Shown here piece by piece: positions 36,465-42,578 of a DNA stretch of 64,000 nt. A program made the translations under genes and the position numbers. The stretch's first letter is position 1. Each line of letters begins with the position of its first letter. Origin of the DNA: Sphingomonadales bacterium (GTDB lineage: Bacteria > Bacteroidota > Bacteroidia > Flavobacteriales_D > Crocinitomicaceae); NCBI GenBank assembly GCA_016872115.1, contig VHBC01000001.1:124001-188000 (forward strand), read 5' to 3'. A model generated the notes under the pieces. The model had not been told where the DNA came from. It ran no database searches and saw only the letters and a program-made list of their open reading frames with translations.

Positions 36465-36472
36465 CAAATATA
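36465..36472 (-). promoter_or_regulatory. -7 promoter element of the galactan operon
   Basis: TATATTTG on the minus strand, three bases before the ATG of the small membrane protein. It should drive that gene and galM-GH53-GH2-galK-galT. It faces the divergent LOG promoter 22 bases away. Confidence 0.45.
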
Positions 36473-36493
36473 TTAATTATAAAAAAGGAAAAG

Positions 36494-36501
36494 TATCTTT
36501 G
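36494..36501 (+). promoter_or_regulatory. -7 promoter element of LOG-family gene
   Basis: TATCTTTG ends four bases before the ATG at 36506, consistent with a leaderless transcript. Divergent from the galactan-operon promoter. Confidence 0.45.
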
Positions 36502-36505
36502 CTTC

Positions 36506-37084
36506 ATGCAAGTCTGTGTTTATTGTGCGTCAAGTGGGCGAATTCATGCTGATTATTTTGAGGCCACTTCACGCTTGGCGCATTTGCTCGTGGAGAACAA
36601 TATAAAAGTTGTTTTTGGTGGCGGGTCATCTGGTCTTATGGGACAACTCGCCGATAGCGTTTTAGCAGCCGGTGGGCAAATAAAAGGCATCATGCCGCAG
36701 TTTATGAACGAAGTAGAGTGGGGGCACCAAGGTGTTTCAGACTTTATCTACACAGAAAGCATGCACGAGCGAAAAGCCAAATTTCTAGAAGGCACCGACG
36801 CCTTGATTACTTTGCCAGGAGGTCCTGGTACGTTTGAAGAGTTATTGGAATCCATTACTTTGAAAAAACTCGCACAGTTCACCAAACCTATCGTGATTCT
36901 CAACACCAGAGGCTATTTCAATGCTTTTCATCAAATGATGCAACAGGCAGTTGACGAGCAGTTTATGACTGATGATTTAAAGTATTTGTATACTATTGTT
37001 GACACGCCTGAAGAAGTGCTGCCCGCTATTCATAACGCGCATCTTTGGAATAAAGGCTTGCGCGATGCAGGTAGTTTGAGATAG
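36506..37084 (+). CDS. LOG family protein (TIGR00730; nucleoside 5'-monophosphate phosphoribohydrolase)
   Basis: A 192-residue Rossmann-fold protein. The family signature PGGPGTFEELLE is at about residues 104-115, and FGGGSSGLMGQLADSVL near 35-50. Members cleave the N-glycosidic bond of nucleoside monophosphates, for example releasing cytokinin bases. C-terminal segment and length fit. It is followed 3 bases after its stop by the damaged ACR3 gene. Confidence 0.93.
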   Translation: MQVCVYCASSGRIHADYFEATSRLAHLLVENNIKVVFGGGSSGLMGQLADSVLAAGGQIKGIMPQFMNEVEWGHQGVSDFIYTESMHERKAKFLEGTDALITLPGGPGTFEELLESITLKKLAQFTKPIVILNTRGYFNAFHQMMQQAVDEQFMTDDLKYLYTIVDTPEEVLPAIHNAHLWNKGLRDAGSLR

Positions 37085-37087
37085 ATT

Positions 37088-37344
37088 ATGAAAAACAAAC
37101 GCCTTAATTTTCTTGATCGCTACCTGACACTTTTGATTTTCTTAGCGATGGGTTTAGGTGTAAGCATTGGAAATGCCTTTACTGGGTCGGGAAATAATTT
37201 TGAGTTGGCCATTGCGGTTGCAATTGGTGTTTTTGGCCCGAATTCTGGGCAGGCTTTCGCGGGTTTAATTTGCCATTGGTCGAAGTTCCTGCTTTGATTC
37301 TTTTGGCAAAAGCGAGTTTGTATTTTAAGAAGTACTTTAGGTGA
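37088..37344 (+). pseudogene. ACR3-type arsenite efflux permease, deleted and frameshifted
   Basis: The first ~31 codons ([20 protein letters not shown]) match the start of ACR3 arsenite transporters. From about 37180 the text becomes [20 protein letters not shown], which in ACR3 proteins lies close to the C-terminus, so most of the membrane protein (roughly 270 of about 350 residues by family memory) is missing. Around 37268-37272 one base appears lost: the open frame stops at 37297, but the shifted frame continues as [20 protein letters not shown] to a TGA at 37342-37344, the expected ACR3 end. An intact arsC follows, overlapping that TGA. The residual 69-residue frame is very unlikely to transport arsenite. 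Confidence 0.75.
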
Positions 37345-37748
37345 GAAAGAATATTTTAGTATTATGCACTGGCAACAGTTGTAGAAGTCAAATCGCGGAA
37401 GGTTACTTACGTTATTTTCACGGTGAAAAGGCCAATATATTTAGCGCAGGTGTGGAAACGCATGGTGTAAACCCACGAGCAATTGCCACTATGAAAGAGG
37501 ATGGTATTGACATCAGCGCGCAAACCTCCAGTCATGTGGATGAATACCTCTCTATTCCTTTTGATTTTATCTTGACCGTTTGTGACCACGCAAGTGAACG
37601 CTGCCCGATTTTTCCGAGCAAGGCCAAACGCATACACCACAACTTTTCCGATCCTGCCAAAGCAACAGGTAATGAAGAGGAAATAATGGCTGAATTTAGA
37701 AGGGTAAGGGAGGAAATTAAAACTTTTTGTAAAATGCTAGAAATTTAA
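37341..37748 (+). CDS. arsC: Arsenate reductase, thioredoxin-coupled ArsC (LMW-PTP fold)
   Basis: 135 residues with the phosphate-binding loop CTGNSCRS (Cys9) and the two resolving cysteines Cys81 and Cys88 in VCDHASERCPIF, the three-cysteine arrangement of thioredoxin-coupled arsenate reductases, as opposed to plain protein phosphatases. It starts with GTG that overlaps the TGA of the restored ACR3 frame by two bases, so the pair was once translationally coupled. It reduces arsenate to arsenite, which the damaged exporter upstream can no longer remove. No ArsR regulator is in the window. Confidence 0.93.
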   Translation: MRKNILVLCTGNSCRSQIAEGYLRYFHGEKANIFSAGVETHGVNPRAIATMKEDGIDISAQTSSHVDEYLSIPFDFILTVCDHASERCPIFPSKAKRIHHNFSDPAKATGNEEEIMAEFRRVREEIKTFCKMLEI

Positions 37749-37758
37749 TTTTTCCTAT

Positions 37759-38601
37759 TTATCTCAACACCATATAAACTACCAGAACCGGAAAATGATC
37801 CGAAGGGTAACTGCGGTCAAAATTAGTTTGATCAACAAGATGTCTCGAAGGAAGAATGTGAGCAGACCCAAAAATATAATCGATGCGCTTGTCGTCTGAA
37901 GTAGTAGCGGTAAAACCATTAAATGTAGAAGCAGAACATAATTCGGGGTGGCGCAGGCTACAAGTCAAATCTTTGTAACTCGAACGGATCAATTGTATCC
38001 CTCTATCTGTAGGCTCCATATTGAAATCACCGATCAATAAAACTGGTGCGTTCTGCGTTTGCAAAAATTCGGCAATTTGATCTAAAATCAATTCAGCAGA
38101 ATGCAAGCGCGCCTCTACACCGATGTGGTCAAAATGCGTATTGAAGACCCAAGTTAGGTCGCCACCGTTTATTTCTTTGAGTAGCACATAAGTACAAATG
38201 CGATTGAGCGCTGCATCCCAACCTCTAGACGGAATTTGAGGCGTAGGCGACAACCAAAAAGTACCACTTTGTACAGCTGTATATTTTGTTGAATCATAAA
38301 AAATAGGGGCGTACTCACCTTGGGTTTTGCCGTCGTCGCGTCCTACACCAACGTGTTTATAGTTGGGCAACAAAGCATGTAAATCCAAAAGTTGATTATG
38401 CAGTACCTCCTGAAAACCAATGATATCAATTTGATTGCTTAATATGAATTGAGCAATTGGTACTTTTCTCTCAACCCAGTCATTGGCTAAATCGGTATGC
38501 CCGTCGTAGCGGATGTTGTAGGTGGCTACAGTGCCGAATTGGGCAAAGGAATAAAAATTGTTTAAAGTGTAAGTAAGGAAAAGGAGAAAAAAGGATTTCA
38601 T
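37759..38601 (-). CDS. Secreted endonuclease/exonuclease/phosphatase family protein
   Basis: A 280-residue EEP-superfamily protein with a signal peptide (MKSFFLLFLTYTLNNFYSFAQ region, about 20 residues). Landmarks are ATYNIRYDGHTDLANDW (metal-binding Asn), IIGFQEVLHNQ (metal-binding Glu), LLIGDFNMEPTD, and the C-terminal YPSDHFPVLV with the catalytic Asp-His. It resembles bacterial exo-phosphodiesterases of this fold more than the other EEP protein at 22482. A TAACTTTA element lies four bases before the ATG. It converges on arsC. Confidence 0.9.
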   Translation of the reverse strand: MKSFFLLFLTYTLNNFYSFAQFGTVATYNIRYDGHTDLANDWVERKVPIAQFILSNQIDIIGFQEVLHNQLLDLHALLPNYKHVGVGRDDGKTQGEYAPIFYDSTKYTAVQSGTFWLSPTPQIPSRGWDAALNRICTYVLLKEINGGDLTWVFNTHFDHIGVEARLHSAELILDQIAEFLQTQNAPVLLIGDFNMEPTDRGIQLIRSSYKDLTCSLRHPELCSASTFNGFTATTSDDKRIDYIFGSAHILPSRHLVDQTNFDRSYPSDHFPVLVVYMVLR

Positions 38602-38602
38602 T

Positions 38603-38794
38603 TCATAAAGTTATGACTATGAATGTAATTACCTTTATTTGGGAAGGGTATTTATTTTCTCTGATCAAAGCATCAATTTCAAGAACTTCACCATCTTTAA
38701 ATTGATCACCAACAACAAATTAATGGGCTTTTTTTCGTTTGTCCCCGTTTTGAAAATAAAATACTTCTTGCCCGAATGCTAATTCGACACCGCT
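38603..38794 (-). pseudogene. Possible remnant of an unidentified coding frame
   Basis: The minus strand reads continuously in one frame for 64 codons, interrupted by one internal TAA: the parts include FGQEVFYFQNGDKRKKAH, then GDQFKDGEVLEIDALIREN and KYPSQIKV. The composition looks coding, there is no start codon, and I do not recognise a family. It occupies most of the gene-free stretch between the EEP gene and the FAS1 gene. It may be a decayed gene fragment, or chance. Confidence 0.25.
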
Positions 38795-38898
38795 GTTTTA
38801 TTAATTCTAATATTTCATTCACAATAAATTATTTGTGTAAATGACCGAACTTTATCGCATATATTATGTTTAAACTTTTGAACCTTAAATTAAACAAA

Positions 38899-40443
38899 AT
38901 GAAAAATCTAAAACTTTTATCTCTTTCCATCCTTACCTCAGGTATGTTTTGGAGCAACGCAGCTACTGCGCAAACCAATGTATTTGACAACGTCATTGCA
39001 ACAAGTCCGAATCACACTTTATTAGAAGCCGCAATTGTGCAAGCAGGTCTTGTAAGTGCACTTCAAAATCCTTCGGCCGCCTTAACTGTATTTGCACCAG
39101 ACGACCAAGCATTCACCAATCTTGCCACTGCACTTGGTACTAACGTAAACGGTTTATTGGCCTTGCCAAACCTTCAAGATATTTTGCTTTATCATGTTGT
39201 GGGTGCCGTTGTTCCGTCATCAGCAGTTACGAACGGTGCAATTGTTCAGCCTTTGAGCCCGACAAACACACTAAAAGTTACAGCAACTGCCAGTGGTAGT
39301 GTATTTGTAAACCATGCTCAGGTAACAGCGGTAGATCTATTCGCTACTAACGGTGTGGTTCACGTTTTAAATAATGTAGTTCTTCCTGTAGAGACTGTTG
39401 CCGATGTAGCTATCGATAATGGATTTACAACATTAGTTGCTGCGGTTGTTCAAGCAGAATTACTCCCTGCATTGACAAACCCATTAGGTAACTTTACTGT
39501 TTTTGCACCGAACAACGACGCTTTTCAAGACCTTGCTGATGAACTTGGCGTTACTGTCCCTATGTTATTGGGCTTCCCTGAACTTACCGAAATACTTTTG
39601 TATCATGTTTTAGGAACAGAGGTTCCATCATCTGCTGTAACGAACGGCGCAATTGTTCAGCCCCTGAGCACACTCAATACACTCAAACTCACCGCCACTA
39701 CCTCAGGTGACGTATTCTTAAACCAGGCGGAGGTCATTGCTGTAGATATCACGGCAAGCAATGGCGTTGTGCACGCGATTGATGCAGTAGTATTGCCAAT
39801 TGAAACAGTTGCTGATTTAGCAATTGACAACGGATTTTCAACACTCGTTGCTGCAGTTGTAAAAGCTGAGTTGTTACCTGCGCTTTCTGATCCTTTTTCT
39901 GAATACACTGTTTTTGCACCAACCAATCAAGCATTTTCAGATTTAGCGACTGCCTTGAATACCGACATCAATGGCATCCTTGCCTTGCCAAATTTGGCAG
40001 ATGTACTCCTTTATCATGTTGTTGACGGAGCGGTACTTTCTACGCAACTTACAAATGGCCCTGTAGAAACACTTTCAGGTGCAGACGTTATTGTTTCTCT
40101 TGCGAGCGGTGTAAAAATCAATGATGCAAATGTCATTTTAGCTGACGTTATGGCTGACAACGGCGTAGCACATGTACTAGACAAAGTTTTACTTGAATCT
40201 TTTCTCGGGTTAGAAAATACCAACACGCTTCAATTTAATGTATATCCGAATCCAACAACAAGTGAAATTCATATTGCGGGTAGCAACGGAACGGTTTCTA
40301 TTGCTGACATGAGTGGAAAAGTTCTCATCATCAAAACAATCAATAACGAAACAATTGATATCTCAACACTTTCCTCTGGTAATTATATTCTCTCAGTTGA
40401 AAGCAATGGAAAAACAGGCAAACAATTGTTGATCAAACAATAA
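38899..40443 (+). CDS. Secreted protein with three FAS1 (fasciclin) domains and T9SS sorting domain
   Basis: 514 residues from the ATG at 38899, which opens a signal peptide ending in ATAQ; the ATG at 38866 lengthens it needlessly. Three FAS1 adhesion domains follow at about residues 24-165, 166-300 and 301-435, each with the FAS1 box F-x-P-x-x-x-A-F (TVFAPDDQAF, TVFAPNNDAF, TVFAPTNQAF) and a YHVV or YHVL motif. The final ~80 residues (NVYPNPTTSEIHIAG) are a type A T9SS sorting domain. Likely a surface or matrix adhesion protein. Domains 1/2 and 2/3 repeat with a 411-base period at the DNA level. A terminator follows the stop. Confidence 0.95.
   Translation: MKNLKLLSLSILTSGMFWSNAATAQTNVFDNVIATSPNHTLLEAAIVQAGLVSALQNPSAALTVFAPDDQAFTNLATALGTNVNGLLALPNLQDILLYHVVGAVVPSSAVTNGAIVQPLSPTNTLKVTATASGSVFVNHAQVTAVDLFATNGVVHVLNNVVLPVETVADVAIDNGFTTLVAAVVQAELLPALTNPLGNFTVFAPNNDAFQDLADELGVTVPMLLGFPELTEILLYHVLGTEVPSSAVTNGAIVQPLSTLNTLKLTATTSGDVFLNQAEVIAVDITASNGVVHAIDAVVLPIETVADLAIDNGFSTLVAAVVKAELLPALSDPFSEYTVFAPTNQAFSDLATALNTDINGILALPNLADVLLYHVVDGAVLSTQLTNGPVETLSGADVIVSLASGVKINDANVILADVMADNGVAHVLDKVLLESFLGLENTNTLQFNVYPNPTTSEIHIAGSNGTVSIADMSGKVLIIKTINNETIDISTLSSGNYILSVESNGKTGKQLLIKQ
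39000..40200 (+). repeat. Tandem FAS1-encoding repeats, 411-base period
   Basis: Similar DNA recurs at a fixed offset of 411 bases (137 codons): for example the segments around 39211-39260 and 39622-39671, and those around 39411-39460 and 39822-39871. Encoded residues VTNGAIVQPLS and IDNGF-TLVAAVV are conserved in successive units. The pattern implies internal duplication within the FAS1 gene. Confidence 0.7.
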
Positions 40444-40465
40444 ACAACTCTCCAAGAATGAAACA

Positions 40466-40492
40466 AAGCCACCTCAATAGGGTGGCTTTTTT
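40466..40492 (+). terminator. Rho-independent terminator after the FAS1 gene
   Basis: An 8-base stem (AAGCCACC pairing with GGTGGCTT) around a 7-base loop, followed by a T-rich run. It begins 23 bases after the FAS1-gene stop. Confidence 0.85.
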
Positions 40493-40506
40493 ATTGAACT
40501 ATCTTT

Positions 40507-40605
40507 ATGAGTTCTTATATAACGGTCGACACCAAAGAAGAAATTGATACTTACTGGACTTATTTTACAAAAGAGGGGCAAGCCGGACAGTGCGGTGAGG
40601 AATAA
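40507..40605 (+). pseudogene. Fragment of a PhnB-like VOC protein
   Basis: A 32-codon frame that resembles the C-terminal part of PhnB/3-demethylubiquinone methyltransferase-like VOC-superfamily proteins: VDTKEEIDTYWTYFTKEG and GQCG follow the family pattern V-x-T-x-E-E-I-D-x-Y-W. The usual continuation after GQCG is absent; a stop codon follows. No upstream part of the gene is present, only the terminator of the FAS1 gene. Identification is by memory of the motif, so moderate confidence. Confidence 0.55.
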
Positions 40606-40609
40606 ATCT

Positions 40610-40617
40610 TAACTTTA
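40610..40617 (+). promoter_or_regulatory. -7-like element before small ORF
   Basis: TAACTTTA, one base off TAnnTTTG, 24 bases before the ATG at 40641. Confidence 0.3.
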
Positions 40618-40640
40618 GAGAAAACCCTAAATATCAAACT

Positions 40641-40739
40641 ATGGACTGGTACATGAAAAACAGATGGTGGATTTGGACGGTAACAGGTGTTTACCTTGCT
40701 TACAGGATTTTTGTGAGTATTTATTATATGCCTGAATAG
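40641..40739 (+). CDS. Possible single-helix membrane microprotein, 32 residues
   Basis: An ATG frame of 32 residues with a basic and aromatic N-terminus (MDWYMKNRWW) and a hydrophobic segment of about 20 residues running to IYYMPE. It has a TAACTTTA element in front and a hairpin terminator 12 bases after the stop. This promoter, frame and terminator arrangement is why it is listed despite its size. No family is recognised, and it could instead be a fortuitous frame. Confidence 0.35.
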   Translation: MDWYMKNRWWIWTVTGVYLAYRIFVSIYYMPE

Positions 40740-40750
40740 TCTAAACAAAA

Positions 40751-40778
40751 AAAAGCCTCACGTTTCCGTAAGGCTTTT
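40751..40778 (+). terminator. Rho-independent terminator
   Basis: A 12-base stem with one mismatch (AAAAGCCTCACG with CGTAAGGCTTTT) around a TTTC loop. It follows the possible 32-residue gene. The A-run on the 5' side makes it usable from either strand. The next ~115 bases to 40894 hold nothing recognisable. Confidence 0.75.
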
Positions 40779-40894
40779 GCTCCCCTTATTGACAAAAGTT
40801 GCAGCTATCAAGCGATGATTGAGTGTGTGACTATTAGGAAATTGAAGGGTTAAACTTCGTGCATATTTTTTGAATCAAACTCATTTTAAATCAT

Positions 40895-41319
40895 CTAAGA
40901 CTTTTTTGATTTTACTTGTAACTTAAGGTGATTAGCCACTTTTAATTCTATGAGGGCTAAAAAAACAACAATTATCGCTTCAAGAAAAAAATATACTACT
41001 CCTAATGGTGTCAGCATATTAAAGTAATAATAAATAAACACAAGTGAAGTAGAGCTGTATAATAAGTTACCAAGACCTATTATGCGAATAAATGATGACT
41101 AATTTCTCTGCAGTAATAAAAAACAAGTTGCAGAATATAAAAAAAGATTAGTCCAACATATAAAAAGCGTGACAAAATATGTACTGGCATTCCAATGTAA
41201 TCGTCGAAAAATCTTAATATGATAAACAAGAAAAAAGATGTCAAGGCTGCACCGAGACTAACTAGAAGAAAAAGTCTCCTTGGCAAATGAGAAAAGTATT
41301 TTATTACAGGTAAGAGCAT
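40895..41319 (-). pseudogene. Frameshifted multi-span membrane protein gene
   Basis: An ATG frame (41319 down to 41080, 79 residues) encodes hydrophobic helices and stops after CREISHHLFA. From the same place another frame continues for about 60 residues: FIRIIGLGNLLYSSTSL, then PLGVVYFFLEAIIVVFLALI, to a stop at 40895-40897. The total length of 425 bases is one short of a multiple of three, as expected from one lost base. Together they would make a ~140-residue, four-helix membrane protein of unknown function. A sequencing error is an alternative explanation. Confidence 0.6.
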
Positions 41320-41327
41320 TCGAACAA

Positions 41328-41360
41328 AAAAGGGTTACACTATACAAGTATAACCCTTTT
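41328..41360 (-). terminator. Terminator of tRNA-Asn
   Basis: A 10-base stem (41328-41337 with 41351-41360) with a 13-base loop; on the minus strand it is followed by a run of T. It lies 13 bases after the 3' end of tRNA-Asn, and just before the frameshifted membrane gene. Confidence 0.8.
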
Positions 41361-41373
41361 ATCTTTTTATTTG

Positions 41374-41447
41374 CTCCCCCTGCTGGACTTGAACCAGCGA
41401 CCCTCTGATTAACAGTCAGATGCTCTAACCAACTGAGCTAAGGAGGA
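41374..41447 (-). tRNA. tRNA-Asn (GTT anticodon)
   Basis: 74 bases folding as a cloverleaf. A 7-base acceptor stem pairs TCCTCCT with AGGGGGA, with G as discriminator base. The D-arm has AGCTCAGTTGG, the anticodon stem-loop CTGACTGTTAATCAG gives anticodon GTT, and the T-arm has GGTTCAAGTCC. CCA is not encoded. Confidence 0.97.
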
Positions 41448-41466
41448 ATGTCTCAATTCGAGGATG

Positions 41467-41496
41467 CAAATATATGTAATTTTTCGAATTCAAAAA
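41467..41496 (-). promoter_or_regulatory. Promoter of tRNA-Asn
   Basis: On the minus strand a TTTTTG (41491-41496) is followed after 16 bases by TATATTTG (41467-41474), about 20 bases before the tRNA 5' end. This matches the Bacteroidota pattern of a TTG element at -33 and TAnnTTTG at -7. Confidence 0.55.
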
Positions 41497-41545
41497 GTGA
41501 AAATTTGAAAAAAAAATCTGCACTTTTTTTCATCTTTTCGCTAAG

Positions 41546-41989
41546 TTATTCAAAATCATCGCCATCAAAAGTGTAATCGTCAAGGCTTGTGACGTATTGG
41601 TCTTCGTTGTCATCCTGATCAATGTATCCATGAGCGTCATCTTCTCGGTTGGCAGGTCTAAGGATGTTCGTTTTGGATACGTTGAGTCTGATTTCTGTGC
41701 GCATTTGGCCATCTTCTAGCTGAACGGTTTTGGCAAAGGGCGTACCTAATACTTCTACGAGGGTTCCGCGAGTTAGAAAATCGGTAATGCGCATGTTGGA
41801 TCCATCTCTTTTCCAAATAGTGCAGTTTACCCAAGTGGTTTTGGTGCGCATTTGACCGGTTTTCTTGTCTTTCCAATTTTTATTATGCGCAACAGGGAAA
41901 TTGATCGCGACAATGCCACGCTCCATCGTTTTCACATGGGCATCTTTGCCAATGTTACCGATTAGTCTGGTTTCAAATACTGTAGCCAT
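41546..41989 (-). CDS. ssb: Single-stranded DNA-binding protein
   Basis: 147-residue SSB with an OB fold at about residues 3-110 (LIGNIGKDAHVKTMERGIVAI, TTWVNCTIW, GTLVEVLGTP) and an acidic tail from about 118. The last residues are DDYTFDGDDFE rather than the common D-D-x-P-F tip that recruits repair proteins, a mild difference from the bacterial norm. It is possibly a second ssb copy; the window cannot show that. Confidence 0.95.
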   Translation of the reverse strand: MATVFETRLIGNIGKDAHVKTMERGIVAINFPVAHNKNWKDKKTGQMRTKTTWVNCTIWKRDGSNMRITDFLTRGTLVEVLGTPFAKTVQLEDGQMRTEIRLNVSKTNILRPANREDDAHGYIDQDDNEDQYVTSLDDYTFDGDDFE

Positions 41990-42004
41990 GAGTAGGGTTC
42001 AATT

Positions 42005-42041
42005 AAAAAAGCGTGTACCGGAATATCCGATACACGCTTTT
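42005..42041 (-). terminator. Terminator of the speDE-FKBP unit
   Basis: An 11-base outer stem (42007-42017 with 42031-42041) plus a short inner stem, followed on the minus strand by T residues. It lies between the FKBP gene (ends 42065) and ssb (starts 41989), so ssb needs its own promoter. Confidence 0.8.
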
Positions 42042-42064
42042 AACAATGAAGAACTTAAATTGTT

Positions 42065-42571
42065 TTAGTGCTGATGTCCGTGAGGGCCATGCGCATGGCC
42101 ATGAGCCAATTCTTCTGGGTCTGCTTCGCGCACCTCGAGAATTGTTCCTGTAAAATGAAGATCAGTACCTGCTAACGGATGATTGAAGTCCATTTGTACG
42201 GTTTCGTCTGTGATTTCAAGAATGCGACCGCGCAATTGATTGCCTTCGTTATCAGACATCGGAACCATACTGCCCACTTGGAACATTTGGTCGTCGAACT
42301 TACCATCTTCGTTATGGAAGATATTTGCCGGAAGCATGACAATATGTTGAGGATCTTGTTCTCCGTATGCATTTGCCGCAGCGATATGAAAGTCAAAGTG
42401 CTCGCCTGCAGCTTTGCCGGCTAATTTTTCTTCGAATTCTGGAATCATGCCACCCACACCATGTAAAAAGGTCAAGGAGTTTTCCGGAGTTGTTTCTTCG
42501 ATGTGTTCTCCGGTGGTGTGATCAGAGAGTTTGTAGGTCAAGGTAACGACCTTTTGGTGGGAGATTTGCAT
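42065..42571 (-). CDS. FKBP-type peptidyl-prolyl isomerase, SlyD-like
   Basis: 168-residue SlyD-type isomerase: FKBP half-domains at both ends (VVTLTYKLSDHTTGEHIEET, then NHPLAGTDLHFTGTILEVREA) with the insert-in-flap domain between, and a His-rich tail HGHAHGPHGHQH that can bind nickel or other metals. It starts 7 bases after the fused SpeD-SpeE gene and is probably in the same message. Cytoplasmic. The chaperone-isomerase role is inferred from the family. Confidence 0.93.
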   Translation of the reverse strand: MQISHQKVVTLTYKLSDHTTGEHIEETTPENSLTFLHGVGGMIPEFEEKLAGKAAGEHFDFHIAAANAYGEQDPQHIVMLPANIFHNEDGKFDDQMFQVGSMVPMSDNEGNQLRGRILEITDETVQMDFNHPLAGTDLHFTGTILEVREADPEELAHGHAHGPHGHQH

Positions 42572-42578
42572 GATATTT

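Noticed and set aside
41080-41319. 79-residue membrane protein as a complete small gene
   Set aside because: The adjacent frame continues the same protein; treated as a frameshifted pseudogene instead.
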